Shown: positions 25,636 through 33,644, counted from the stretch's first letter. The stretch is 64,000 nt of DNA from Nocardia sp. NRRL S-836 (GCF_001279525.1 NZ_LGDY01000080.1:73971-137970), one strand, 5' to 3'. The notes: generated by a model from the letters alone, not told the origin. A program made the numbers and translations.

Positions 25636-26327
25636 CAGCACCCGCCCGCGGCCGGGACCCGGCCCGCGTCGAGCCACACCGTGCGATCCGCCCAGTCGCC
25701 ACGGCCGGGGTCGTGCGTCGCCGACAGCACGGTGCCGCCGGCCCGCACGACTCCCCGCACGACCTCGTCGACCAGGTCCTTGGCCGCGTCGTCGCAGGAG
25801 GCGTACGGCTCGTCGAGCACCAGCAGCGACGGGTGCCGCAGCACGACCCTGGCCAGTGCCAGCCGTTGCCGCATGCCCGGCGAGAAGGTGCGCACGAGCC
25901 CCGGCGTCGCCGCCAGACCGACCCGCTCCAGCGCCGGGCGCACACCCGCGGTGCCGAACCCGTGCACCTTGGCGCAGAACCGCAGGTTCTCCTCGGCGGT
26001 CAGCTCGTCGTACATCCTGGCGCGGTGACCGAGGAACTCGGTCCGCCGCCTGATCTCCGCGCGACCGCGGAGCAGGTCGTGGCCGAGCACCCGGCCGTGC
26101 CCGAAGGTCGGGGAGAGTGCCGTCGCCACGATCTGCAGCAGCGTGCTCTTGCCCGCGCCGTTGTGTCCCCGCACCAGGACCGACTCGCCCTGCTCGACCC
26201 TCAGGTCCACGCGGACGAGAGCGGGCGTTCTGCCGAACAGCCGCGAGACACCGCGCAGCACCACGGCCGGCGCTCCCGCGTCGTGGCCACCCTGTGCCGC
26301 CCTCGCGGTCTCCGCCTCAGGCCGCAC
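25635..26327 (-). CDS. ccmA: CcmA ABC-transporter ATPase
   Basis: Cytoplasmic ATP-binding subunit (230 residues). Walker A is GHNGAGKST, the signature is FSPGMRQRL, and Walker B is LLVLDEP with a switch His in SATHDPG. GTG 26327 is chosen because it lies at the end of the upstream gene (11-base overlap) and leaves about 24 residues before the first ABC strand. The pairing with a six-helix CcmB directly downstream identifies it as part of the haem maturation system rather than a drug exporter. Confidence 0.92.
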   Translation of the reverse strand: MRPEAETARAAQGGHDAGAPAVVLRGVSRLFGRTPALVRVDLRVEQGESVLVRGHNGAGKSTLLQIVATALSPTFGHGRVLGHDLLRGRAEIRRRTEFLGHRARMYDELTAEENLRFCAKVHGFGTAGVRPALERVGLAATPGLVRTFSPGMRQRLALARVVLRHPSLLVLDEPYASCDDAAKDLVDEVVRGVVRAGGTVLSATHDPGRGDWADRTVWLDAGRVPAAGGC

Positions 26328-27174
26328 CGGAGCCGGTCCGCGCGATCCGCCGCTCGACGAAGCGGAACGCCTCGTCGCCGGGCAGCTGCATCGGCACGTC
26401 GATCGGGTGCGACAGCGCGACGATCCGGCCGAACGGTTCGATGGACTCGTCGACACCGCGCAATGACCTCGTGCGGCGCACCTCCTCGATGTCCTCCAGC
26501 GGCACGCAGTCCTGGATGCTGACCGGGGTGCCGATGGGCGGGAAGCTCGTGACGCGCCCGTAGGCGAGGGTGCCGTGGATCGCGCGGAAGACCCCGAACT
26601 GCGTCTCGATCATCGCGTACGGGTTGAAGAACAGCGCCGCCGGGAAACCGCCCTTGCGGCCCAGTGCCCTCGCCACCCCGAGGGACGGCTGGAAGACGTC
26701 CGGGTAGTCGCGCTTCAGCGTCTCCCCCAGGATGATCCGGATCGGCCCGATCGTCTCGTGCTCCATGCGCGCGTCCAGGTTGAGGATCTGCATCCACACG
26801 ACCTGGTTGCCCGGCTCGAAGAAGCTGTCCGGCCGGACGATGAAGTCGCCTTCGGCGATGGTGGGCGACAGGGTGCAGTCCGCGGGGAGCGGGACCTCCA
26901 CGCGGTGGTCCTCCTCCGGTCCCCGGTAGACGAACGGTGCCGACCGGGAGACGGTCTGCGCCGCGGGCGGCATGGTGAACGAGACGGACGTTCCCGCGAG
27001 GTCGCCCTGCGTGACCTCCAGCGAGATGATGAAGTGGCTGAGGAACCCGTCCACCCCGGCGCCGGGGAACGGCTTGATCTGGTCTCCCATCTGCCGGACG
27101 AGCTCGTCGTGCTCCGCGCTGAGCGCCTGGTACCTGGTCTGCAGTTCCTGATACGCGCCATCTGCCTCGGTCAT
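26317..27174 (-). CDS. Unrecognised soluble protein in the cytochrome c operon
   Basis: I do not recognise this 285-residue protein. Residues 1-30 form a short coiled coil (QELQTRYQALSAEHDELV); the remainder is mixed with many beta strands and frequent Phe, Pro and Gly, with no signal peptide, membrane helix, CXXCH or nucleotide-binding loop. Single Cys residues occur near 97 and 224. It is probably cytoplasmic. ATG 27174 has an AGGGGG block nine bases upstream; TTG 27183 is an alternative. It sits 19 bases after the cytochrome c gene and overlaps ccmA, so it is cotranscribed and perhaps works with the cytochrome or its partner (inference). Confidence 0.7.
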   Translation of the reverse strand: MTEADGAYQELQTRYQALSAEHDELVRQMGDQIKPFPGAGVDGFLSHFIISLEVTQGDLAGTSVSFTMPPAAQTVSRSAPFVYRGPEEDHRVEVPLPADCTLSPTIAEGDFIVRPDSFFEPGNQVVWMQILNLDARMEHETIGPIRIILGETLKRDYPDVFQPSLGVARALGRKGGFPAALFFNPYAMIETQFGVFRAIHGTLAYGRVTSFPPIGTPVSIQDCVPLEDIEEVRRTRSLRGVDESIEPFGRIVALSHPIDVPMQLPGDEAFRFVERRIARTGSGAA

Positions 27175-27193
27175 CTCTGCCAACCCCCTCGTG

Positions 27194-28396
27194 TCACCTG
27201 TTGCCCTTGCCGAAGATGCGTTCGTCGTTGGGAGACGGCGGCTCGCCGAACACCTGCTGGAAGGCGGCCCGCCAGTCCTCTCCGAAGCGGATCGGTCCCT
27301 TGTGGACGTCGTGCGGCACGTACCGCAACCGCTTCACCAACTGTGCGATCGAGTACGCGTCGTCGTCGCTCATCTGCGCGTAGAACTGCCAGAGCATCAC
27401 GTGCTCCAGCGGCCGGGGACGGCCGTACTCGTCCGGCTCCACGGCGATGCCCTGCCTGATCGCGCGCACCAACCGGGGCACCGGCACGTCGGAGTTCGGC
27501 CCGTCCTTGCCGAACCGGGTGAGGTTGCCGCCGTACAGCACCGCGTATCCGGGGTACGGGAAGGCCGCGAAACCCCTTTCCTGAGCGCGCAGCGGCAGGT
27601 CTGGGCCGAGCCTGAACACGCCGACGAACGCGTCCTTCGGGTCTCCGCCGGTGAACTCCTGCAGCTGCCCGTTCTCGTGGTGGGAGTGGCATTCCTTGCA
27701 GCCGACGACCGCGGCGAGCAGGTACTCCGCGCGCTCGGGCGTCCGTCCCCTCGGCGGGTCCTTCGGGTGGGGCACCTCGGGTGCCGGCTGCGGCGGGAAG
27801 GGCAGTTCGCGGTCGGGCACCCTGTGCCGCACCGGCGGCAGGGACTTCAGGTACTTCGCCAGCGCCTTCGCGTCGGAGTCCGCCATGTTGGCGAAGAACG
27901 TGTGCGGTGCGAACAGGAACAGGACCCGGCCGTCCGGTGTGACACCCGTCCGCAACGCGCGCACGATGTCGTCCTCGGACCAGCTGCCGATGCCCGTCTC
28001 CAGGTCGGGCGTGATGTTGCGGCTGTACACGACACCGCTGGAGGTGGCGGACAGGCGCAGGATGAACGGCACACCACCGGCGTTGCGCCTCGTCTCGTCC
28101 AGGTACTTCTTCCAGTCGGGATCGGTGCGGAACTCGCGTTCCCGCTTGACCTGCTCGACATCGGACGGATCGGGTGGCGTCTCCGGCACGGCGGGCGGCG
28201 TGTGGCAGGCCTCGCAGACGCCGATGGTCGCCAGGTAGCGGCCCCGGGCGAGCAGTCCGTCGCCCTGCTGTTCCTGCTCGGGTGCGGCGACCTGCCGCGG
28301 TGTGCTCGTCTGCACGCTGCCGGACAGCAGCGCGACCATCATCGCGAGCAGACCGGACAGTCCCACGACGGCGTAGCGGCTTCCGTTGTGCGCCAT
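27194..28396 (-). CDS. Membrane-anchored di-heme cytochrome c
   Basis: A 400-residue cytochrome with an N-terminal hydrophobic anchor (about residues 9-27) and two haem attachment motifs, CEACH near residue 61 and CKECH near residue 233. After each haem site a candidate axial Met occurs in the typical setting: FFANMADSDAKALAKYLKSL and FYAQMSDDDAYSIAQLV. The two-domain layout resembles cytochrome subunits of membrane alcohol or sugar dehydrogenases, but no dehydrogenase lies nearby. It would need the maturation genes just downstream, with which it shares an operon. ATG 28396 is three bases from the VOC gene stop. It probably passes electrons on the outer membrane face; donor and acceptor are unknown. 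Confidence 0.9.
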   Translation of the reverse strand: MAHNGSRYAVVGLSGLLAMMVALLSGSVQTSTPRQVAAPEQEQQGDGLLARGRYLATIGVCEACHTPPAVPETPPDPSDVEQVKREREFRTDPDWKKYLDETRRNAGGVPFILRLSATSSGVVYSRNITPDLETGIGSWSEDDIVRALRTGVTPDGRVLFLFAPHTFFANMADSDAKALAKYLKSLPPVRHRVPDRELPFPPQPAPEVPHPKDPPRGRTPERAEYLLAAVVGCKECHSHHENGQLQEFTGGDPKDAFVGVFRLGPDLPLRAQERGFAAFPYPGYAVLYGGNLTRFGKDGPNSDVPVPRLVRAIRQGIAVEPDEYGRPRPLEHVMLWQFYAQMSDDDAYSIAQLVKRLRYVPHDVHKGPIRFGEDWRAAFQQVFGEPPSPNDERIFGKGNR

Positions 28397-28399
28397 GGC

Positions 28400-28762
28400 C
28401 TACGCCGCGGGGAAGGGGCCGTGCAGCGCGAACGCGGCTCCGGTCGGGTCGACGAGAACGCTGTACCAGCTCTCGTCCGGCAGCTGCAGCGGTCCGACCG
28501 CGACGGTCGCGCCCAGACCGCGGGCCTGTTCCGTCACGGCGGCGACGTCGGCGACCTGCACGTACGGCACCCACGCCGACGGGGCGTGCGGCGCCTGCGG
28601 CATGATCCCGCCCGCGACGCCCTCACCGACCCGGATCTCCAGGTACGGCCTGTCATCGCTGCCCGTCTGCTCCAGCCGCCAGTCGAACAGTTCCCCGTAG
28701 AACTCCTGTGCCCGCGCGAGATCACTCGTCGCGAGCTGGACGTACCCAAAGGCGTTTCCCAT
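28400..28762 (-). CDS. VOC-superfamily protein (glyoxalase/bleomycin-resistance fold)
   Basis: A 120-residue protein with two beta-alpha-beta-beta-beta repeats: FGYVQLATSDLARAQEFYGELFDW at the start and WVPYVQVADVAAVTEQARGLG in the second half, ending in DPTGAAFALHGP. Members include metal-dependent lyases and dioxygenases and binding proteins that sequester antibiotics. ATG 28762 has AGAGGTG upstream, and the stop is three bases before the cytochrome start, so it is probably the first gene of the cytochrome/ccm operon. The usual metal residues are only partly visible (no His in the first strand), so a binding role is possible. Confidence 0.8.
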   Translation of the reverse strand: MGNAFGYVQLATSDLARAQEFYGELFDWRLEQTGSDDRPYLEIRVGEGVAGGIMPQAPHAPSAWVPYVQVADVAAVTEQARGLGATVAVGPLQLPDESWYSVLVDPTGAAFALHGPFPAA

Positions 28763-28867
28763 GTCCGCACCTCTGCTCGGCTACCTGTCGTAGCCTGGCA
28801 GTGCGGACGGCCGCGTGCTTCTCCGAGATTGCGGTCTTGGCCGTTCGCGGTCCCGGCCGCCGCGGTC

Positions 28868-29194
28868 TCAGCCGCCGAGCGCCTTGCGCGCCTGTGCCGC
28901 GAACTCCGGCCAGGTCGCCGAGTGCTTCACCGGCACCAGAACCCATTCCTTCATCGGCCGTCCCTTGCCCGACGGGTCGAACAGCACGGCGCCGCTCAAC
29001 GCGAGCGCCTCGGCGTGCGGCTGCGCCGGCAGCTTGAACGCCACGCCTTCCTTGAACTGACAGGCGAACGCCTTGCCACCGGTCTTCAGGCACGGTTTGC
29101 CGAAGAGGCTCCCGTGGTCCACTCCGCTCGGCGCCAGCTCCTCCGCGAGCTCGTCGAAGATCTTCTTCGCCCGCACCGCGGCCGTGTCCGCCAT
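28868..29194 (-). CDS. TfoX/Sxy N-terminal domain protein
   Basis: A 108-residue protein with the TfoX-N pattern LFGKPCLKTGGKAFACQF and LSGAVLFDPSGKGRPMKEWV. Proteobacterial Sxy regulates competence, but the stand-alone actinobacterial versions have no known role. ATG 29194 follows GGAGGGAGA closely and is clearly better than upstream starts. It is separated by 105 bases from the VOC gene and lies divergent from an AraC regulator. Confidence 0.75.
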   Translation of the reverse strand: MADTAAVRAKKIFDELAEELAPSGVDHGSLFGKPCLKTGGKAFACQFKEGVAFKLPAQPHAEALALSGAVLFDPSGKGRPMKEWVLVPVKHSATWPEFAAQARKALGG

Positions 29195-29279
29195 CTCGGT
29201 CTCCCTCCACCGCTGCCGGGTGCCGGTCGACCCGAACAGGCGATAACCATAGCCGGACCGATCGCTATATGATTTGCAA

Positions 29280-30044
29280 GTGTCTTTGGGGGAGGGCGTT
29301 CTCACGCGAGCAGGGGTGCGGCGCGACTGGCGTCTCGGCGTGGAGCGCGCGATCGAGTGGATGACCGACCAACTACCACGGCCTCAGCACCTGTCGGACC
29401 ACGCACGGGCGGCGAACCTCAGCCCGTACCACTTCCACCGGGTGTTCCAGCAGGTCACCGGAACCACGCCGGGCAGGTTCCTGGCGGCGTTGCGGATGCA
29501 CGAGGCGGAACGGCTGCTGATCAGGTCCGGCCTGCCGGTCACCGACATCGCGGTCGAGACCGGCTACGCGAGCCTCGGCACCTTCACCACCCAGTTCACC
29601 AGGCTGGCCGGGCTCTCCCCCGGCCGCCTCCGTTCCCTCGTGGACAGCCGGGGCGACGACAGGGTGGCCGACGTGGCCGGCCGATGGGCGCCGAAGCGAG
29701 CAGACGGCCCGGTGGGAATCGTGGACGGCGGCGTGGGCGTCACGTTCGCCTGCCTGGCGGGCAACGCGGACAAGCGCGTGGTGGGCACGGGCGTGCAGCG
29801 GATCAGGTTCGGAACGGTGCCGTGCGGCGAGTACCGGGTGCAGGCCGTCTGCCTGCCTCCGGCCACGTCGCTCGCCGACTCGATCGACCGCAGCCGCCTC
29901 ACCGGGTGGACCGTCGCCGCTCCCCGCACGACCACCCGCATTCCCGGCTGCCACACCGCCGCGGACATCCCACTGTCCATGCGGGCACAGCGGCCGACCG
30001 ATCCACCGCTGGTGCTCGCCCTGCCCGTGCTCGCCGCGTCGTGA
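29280..30044 (+). CDS. AraC-family transcriptional regulator
   Basis: DNA-binding protein of about 254 residues. The AraC double helix-turn-helix is at the N-terminus (LSDHARAANLSPYHFHRVFQ, then VTDIAVETGYASLGTFTTQF), about residues 35-120, followed by a C-terminal ligand-binding-like region, the reverse of the usual AraC order and typical of Rob/SoxS-like or GyrI-fused forms. No ribosome site precedes any start; a -10-like TATGAT at 29268-29273 places transcription start near GTG 29280, so a leaderless message is likely. TTG 29274 and GTG 29316 are alternatives. Its stop is four bases from the convergent HxlR gene. Confidence 0.8.
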   Translation: MSLGEGVLTRAGVRRDWRLGVERAIEWMTDQLPRPQHLSDHARAANLSPYHFHRVFQQVTGTTPGRFLAALRMHEAERLLIRSGLPVTDIAVETGYASLGTFTTQFTRLAGLSPGRLRSLVDSRGDDRVADVAGRWAPKRADGPVGIVDGGVGVTFACLAGNADKRVVGTGVQRIRFGTVPCGEYRVQAVCLPPATSLADSIDRSRLTGWTVAAPRTTTRIPGCHTAADIPLSMRAQRPTDPPLVLALPVLAAS

Positions 30045-30048
30045 GGTC

Positions 30049-30699
30049 TCAGTCGACCAGTCCGAGCAGCCGCGTGCACCGGTGGATCGCCTCGTTCGGA
30101 CCCTCGATCTTGACCGCGCCGGTGACGATCGCGTCGAACGGGGTCAGCATCCGCGCGCCGATGCGGATGAACGTGTCGGGCTCGCAGGTGATGCGCAACG
30201 TCGGCGCTTCGGCGGCGGCACGGGAGAAGGTCACCTGACCGGCGCGCACCTCGATCGTGAACACCTCCTCACCGACGTCGAACTGGTACACCTCGTCGAC
30301 GGCCGGGACGCGGTCGCGCACGATCATCGACTGCACCGCGAGGAAACCCCACTCCGCGCGCACCACCCCGGTGCCGGCGTCGCCGAGGAACCCCATGCCC
30401 CACTTGGCGAGACCGAGCACCGGCTCCCGCAACTCCTCGCCGAGCGCCGTGAGCCGGTACAGCTTGCCGCGGCCGTCACCGGGCACCGCCGCCTGCTCCA
30501 CCACGCCGTGCGTCACCAGCGTCCGCAGCCGGTCGGCGAGCAGGTTGGGGCCGATGCCCGCGAGGTTGTCCATCATGTCGTTGAAGCGGGCCGGGCCGAT
30601 CAGCAGCTCGCGGACGACGAGCAACGTCCACCGCTCGCCGACGACGTTCAGGCCGCCGGCCAGTCCGCAGAACTGCCCGTAGTCCCGCTTGGCCGCCAT
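30049..30699 (-). CDS. HxlR-family regulator with SCP2-like C-terminal domain
   Basis: A 216-residue protein. The winged-helix HxlR domain (DYGQFCGLAGGLNVVGERWT, then RFNDMMDNLAGIGPNLLADR) occupies about residues 5-110. The C-terminal part (VRAGQVTFSRAAAE, GARMLTPFDAIVTGAVKIEG) looks like a sterol-carrier/SCP2-type lipid-binding domain, so a hydrophobic ligand may control it. ATG 30699 has GGGGTGAC just upstream; ATG 30735 is possible. The Cys in the first helix is the position where redox sensing occurs in some HxlR proteins. Confidence 0.85.
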   Translation of the reverse strand: MAAKRDYGQFCGLAGGLNVVGERWTLLVVRELLIGPARFNDMMDNLAGIGPNLLADRLRTLVTHGVVEQAAVPGDGRGKLYRLTALGEELREPVLGLAKWGMGFLGDAGTGVVRAEWGFLAVQSMIVRDRVPAVDEVYQFDVGEEVFTIEVRAGQVTFSRAAAEAPTLRITCEPDTFIRIGARMLTPFDAIVTGAVKIEGPNEAIHRCTRLLGLVD

Positions 30700-30760
30700 G
30701 TCACCCCGCCGTTGCCGCAGGTTCGCTTGCGACATAGACGGTAACATTCCAGCTGTCGGG

Positions 30761-31249
30761 TCACGCCGGTACGAGCGCGCTCCTGCGCCGCAGCACCACG
30801 GCCACGACCATCGGCACGAACACGACCGCGTTGTAGAACAGGTGCAGCTCGACCCGCGGGACCAGCAGCTGCACCAGGCTGGTCGGCACCGGGCGCCCTG
30901 CGAGGTGGTGCCCGGTCAGTGCCTGGAGCAGTAGCAGCAGGTGCTCGAAGTGGTGCCACACCTGGATCCACAGCGCCACGGTCCACCAGGTCCGCGCACG
31001 TCCCGTCATGCCGGGCCGCAGCAGGACGAGACCGGCCAGCATCACCAGGGCGTACCCGTAGTGCAGCCACTCGGAGTGCACCAGCCACGGAAACGGCATG
31101 CCCAGCACGCCCAGCGCGTGGTGCACCGGCCAGCCCAGCACGTAGATCTGGTAGGCCTGCGCGAGGTGCTCGGCCCAATGGGCGATCACCACCACCATGA
31201 ACCACCACAGCGCCGTCCCGTGCCGACGACCGTTCAGCGCGGCCCACAC
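30761..31249 (-). CDS. His-rich four-helix membrane protein of unknown function
   Basis: I do not recognise this 162-residue protein. Four hydrophobic helices can be drawn, and two of them carry similar acidic-His clusters, AHWAEHLAQ near residue 23 and WHHFEHLLLL near residue 99; further His pairs occur at VHHALG and TGHHL. Such in-membrane His and Glu could bind haem or a metal. It starts at GTG 31249, two bases after the stop of the MetE-like gene, so the two are cotranscribed. Nothing links it firmly to a pathway. Confidence 0.65.
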   Translation of the reverse strand: MWAALNGRRHGTALWWFMVVVIAHWAEHLAQAYQIYVLGWPVHHALGVLGMPFPWLVHSEWLHYGYALVMLAGLVLLRPGMTGRARTWWTVALWIQVWHHFEHLLLLLQALTGHHLAGRPVPTSLVQLLVPRVELHLFYNAVVFVPMVVAVVLRRRSALVPA

Positions 31250-31251
31250 CG

Positions 31252-32316
31252 TTACCCGCCAAGCACTTCAGCGGCGAGGCGAGTTCCCTCCACCCGTGCC
31301 GCGATCTTGGCGAACGCGATGTCGCGCGACGTGGACGTGTCGTCGGCGAACGGGGCGAAGCCGCAGTCGTCGCACGTGCCGAGCTGCTCGGCCGGGAGGT
31401 ACCGCGCCGCCTCCAGCACGCGGTCCCGGACCTGCTCCGGTGTCTCGACGACCGGATCGATCGGGTCGATCACGCCGACGAAGACCCGCTGACCGGGCCG
31501 CAGGTGCGAACGCACCACCTCCAGCACCCTGCCGGGGTCGGGCTCGCTCGCCAGCTGCAGGTAGAAGGCTCCGACGTGCAACCGGAACAACGACGGGAGC
31601 AGCTCGGCGTAGTCGACGTCCAGGCTGTGCGTCGAGTCCTGGTCGCCTCCCGGGCAGGTGTGCACGCCGATCCTCGCCCGCTCGGAGTCGGAGAACCGGT
31701 CCAGCACCTCGTTGTTCAGCGCGACGAACTGGTCGAGCAACCCCTTCGACGGGTCGAGCTTGACCGCCAGGCGCCCCTCGGTGAAGTCGAGCTGCACCGA
31801 GGTGGCACCGGCCTCCAGGCTGGACCGGATGTCCGTCTCCGCCTGATCGGCCAGATCCGCGAGGAACGCTTCCCTCGGGTACCCCTCGACACCCCCCGCC
31901 GGGTACAGCAGGCTGAGCGCGGACGGGGCGATGACCGGCTGCTTCACCGGCAGGTCGGTGTGCTTCTTCGCCTGGCGCACATAGCTTTCCGCAAAGGTGG
32001 CATACCGGAACGGCCCCTCGCTCAGCGAGGGCAGCGTCCTGGTGTGCCCGTCCGCGAACGGGATCACCACACCTTCCGGAACCAACGTGGTGACGCCCGC
32101 GACGGGGTACGTGGCGAAACTCGGCTTGAGCTGCTCGCCGTCCGTGATGACGGGAGAGCCCGTCGCCTCGAACCTCGCGATGGTGTCCTTCACCGCTTCT
32201 TCTTGCGCTGCTTGAAGTGCGGCGTCGTCACCGCGCCCCCGGCCGCGGTCTTCCAGCGCCTGGACCAGGCTCGGCGGCCTCGGGATGCTGCCGATCGGTT
32301 CGGTGGGAATTGTCAT
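31252..32316 (-). CDS. MetE-core (cobalamin-independent methionine synthase C-domain) protein
   Basis: A 354-residue TIM-barrel protein equal to the catalytic half of MetE, lacking the N-terminal folate-binding domain. The zinc ligands are visible: GVHTCPGGD (His and Cys), LASEPDPGR (Glu) and GTCDDCGF (Cys). Such core proteins move methyl groups between thiols and varied donors or act as specialised methyltransferases; synthesis of methionine from methyl-folate is less likely without the N-domain. ATG 32316 lies just after GGGGAGGA, which is inside a hairpin loop. It heads a two-gene unit with the His-rich membrane protein. Confidence 0.82.
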   Translation of the reverse strand: MTIPTEPIGSIPRPPSLVQALEDRGRGRGDDAALQAAQEEAVKDTIARFEATGSPVITDGEQLKPSFATYPVAGVTTLVPEGVVIPFADGHTRTLPSLSEGPFRYATFAESYVRQAKKHTDLPVKQPVIAPSALSLLYPAGGVEGYPREAFLADLADQAETDIRSSLEAGATSVQLDFTEGRLAVKLDPSKGLLDQFVALNNEVLDRFSDSERARIGVHTCPGGDQDSTHSLDVDYAELLPSLFRLHVGAFYLQLASEPDPGRVLEVVRSHLRPGQRVFVGVIDPIDPVVETPEQVRDRVLEAARYLPAEQLGTCDDCGFAPFADDTSTSRDIAFAKIAARVEGTRLAAEVLGG

Positions 32317-32317
32317 A

Positions 32318-32338
32318 GCGATCGTCCTCCCCGATCGC
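32318..32338 (-). promoter_or_regulatory. Hairpin displaying the Shine-Dalgarno sequence of the MetE-core gene
   Basis: In the mRNA sense (minus strand) a seven-base perfect stem GCGATCG/CGATCGC (32338-32332 with 32324-32318) encloses the loop GGGAGGA, which is the ribosome binding site; the start codon follows the stem by one base. It could modulate translation, either by exposing the site or by being bound by a ligand or protein (inference). Confidence 0.5.
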
Positions 32339-32445
32339 AACGTAGCACCGCGCCACGAGGCTCGGAACCGGACGAACACCTTTGCACCCGTACGGTTGAA
32401 ACCTCGCCCGGAAGAGGCGCTGTGCCTCGACGACCGGCTGCGTGA

Positions 32446-33111
32446 TCAGGCGACCAGGTTCAGCCAGGCCTCGGCCAGGGCGCTGTGTCCGGCCGGGGTC
32501 GGGTGGATGCCGTCGTCCGACCAGCGGTCCGGCTCGCCCAGCTCGGCGAACAGGCGGTCGGCGGTGAGCAGCTCGGCGCCGTGCCGGGCGGCCAGCTCGT
32601 GGACAACCTCGATGTGCGGGTCCAGGCCGGCCCGCCACCGCTCGCGCTCGTCCGGGCCGATCCGCACCCGGTGGGGTCCGGTGTCGAGGTGCAGCTCACG
32701 CTCGATGACGCCCTCGACCGGCAGCAGGAACGGCTCCACCAGGATCAGCGGTGTGCCCGTGAGCGGTGCCAGCAGGCGCTCGTAGGTGGCCGCGAACTCC
32801 CGCACCGGGGCCCGTCCGGCGCCGGGAACCATCGCCGGCAGGTCGACGTCGTTGATGCCGACGAGGATCGACAGCACGTCCGGGCGGGCGTCGAGCACCT
32901 CCGCCTGCCAGCGGGCCTCCAGGTCGGCGACCGTGTCGCCGGGGTAGCCGGTGTTGAGCCAGGTCATCGGGCGGTCGGGGTGCTCGAAGCACCACCGGCC
33001 GGCGACCTGCAGCGGGTAAGCGGCGCGGTCCCCGCCAGGCGGGCGCCAGAGGCTGGTGATGGAGTCACCGGTGAACATGACCCTGCTGCCGGAGTCGAGT
33101 GTGATCGTCAT
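32446..33111 (-). CDS. SGNH/GDSL-family hydrolase
   Basis: Esterase-like hydrolase of 221 residues. The four SGNH blocks are present: the nucleophile Ser in MFTGDSITS, Gly in LNTGYPGDT, Asn in VGINDVD, and the Asp/His pair in SDDGIHPTPAGH. No signal peptide is seen, so it acts in the cytoplasm. ATG 33111 and GTG 33117 are both possible; AGGGG lies upstream at a distance that fits the ATG. It stands alone between the MetE-core gene and a divergent truncated glycosyltransferase gene. Substrate unknown; deacetylation of sugars or esters is typical. Confidence 0.85.
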   Translation of the reverse strand: MTITLDSGSRVMFTGDSITSLWRPPGGDRAAYPLQVAGRWCFEHPDRPMTWLNTGYPGDTVADLEARWQAEVLDARPDVLSILVGINDVDLPAMVPGAGRAPVREFAATYERLLAPLTGTPLILVEPFLLPVEGVIERELHLDTGPHRVRIGPDERERWRAGLDPHIEVVHELAARHGAELLTADRLFAELGEPDRWSDDGIHPTPAGHSALAEAWLNLVA

Positions 33112-33358
33112 GGTCACGACCCCTGGTCCGATGCGCTGACAGGCCCCGCACGCCGAACTGGCAGAGAACCGGTTGACGTGCCAGCTGACTCCCAGGCCGT
33201 TGGCAGAGATGTCCTTCAGGCCGTGCCGACGTGGTTTTCCACCGGCGCGCCGTCAGCCGATGTCGGATGCTGCCGATGCGGTGCCTGACGATCGTGCGGA
33301 CCCGCGTGTCGCTCCTACCTTCGGTTGAGGAAGTTCACCTCACCGAACAGGAGTCGTC

Positions 33359-33560
33359 GTGCGCGTGCTGTGCACCGTCACCGGATCGCCGTCCCACGTC
33401 CGTTCCATGCTGCCGTTCACCCGTGCGTTGCGCGCGGAAGGCCACCGCGTGCTGGTGGCCGTCCCACCCGAGCTCGCCGGGGTGCTGGCGGGCGAGGACG
33501 TCGAGGTAGCAGCTGTCTTCCCCAGCCTTCAGCGGTTCGTCACGGAACGGATCCAGTCGA
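33359..33560 (+). pseudogene. N-terminal remnant of a GT-B glycosyltransferase
   Basis: GTG 33359 with a good AGGAG site opens a frame that matches the first nucleotide-sugar-independent lobe of antibiotic glycosyltransferases (RVLCTVTGSPSHVRSMLPFT, then LRAEGHRVLVAVPPEL). After about residue 65 the similarity ends and the frame runs on meaninglessly into the methyltransferase gene, ending at 33883. The donor-binding C-lobe is absent from the window. It is therefore a 5' fragment left by deletion or rearrangement, with the methyltransferase gene joined behind it. Confidence 0.65.
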
Positions 33561-33644
33561 AGGACACCGACCTGCCTCCGCTCGCACCTTCCGACACCAC
33601 GGCAGCCCGACCCTCTGCGGGTGGCACAACGGGGTGGAGGCGTC

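Noticed and set aside
27194..28396. Cytochrome subunit of an alcohol or gluconate dehydrogenase
   Set aside because: The haem domains look similar, but no dehydrogenase gene lies nearby and only two haem sites are present instead of three.
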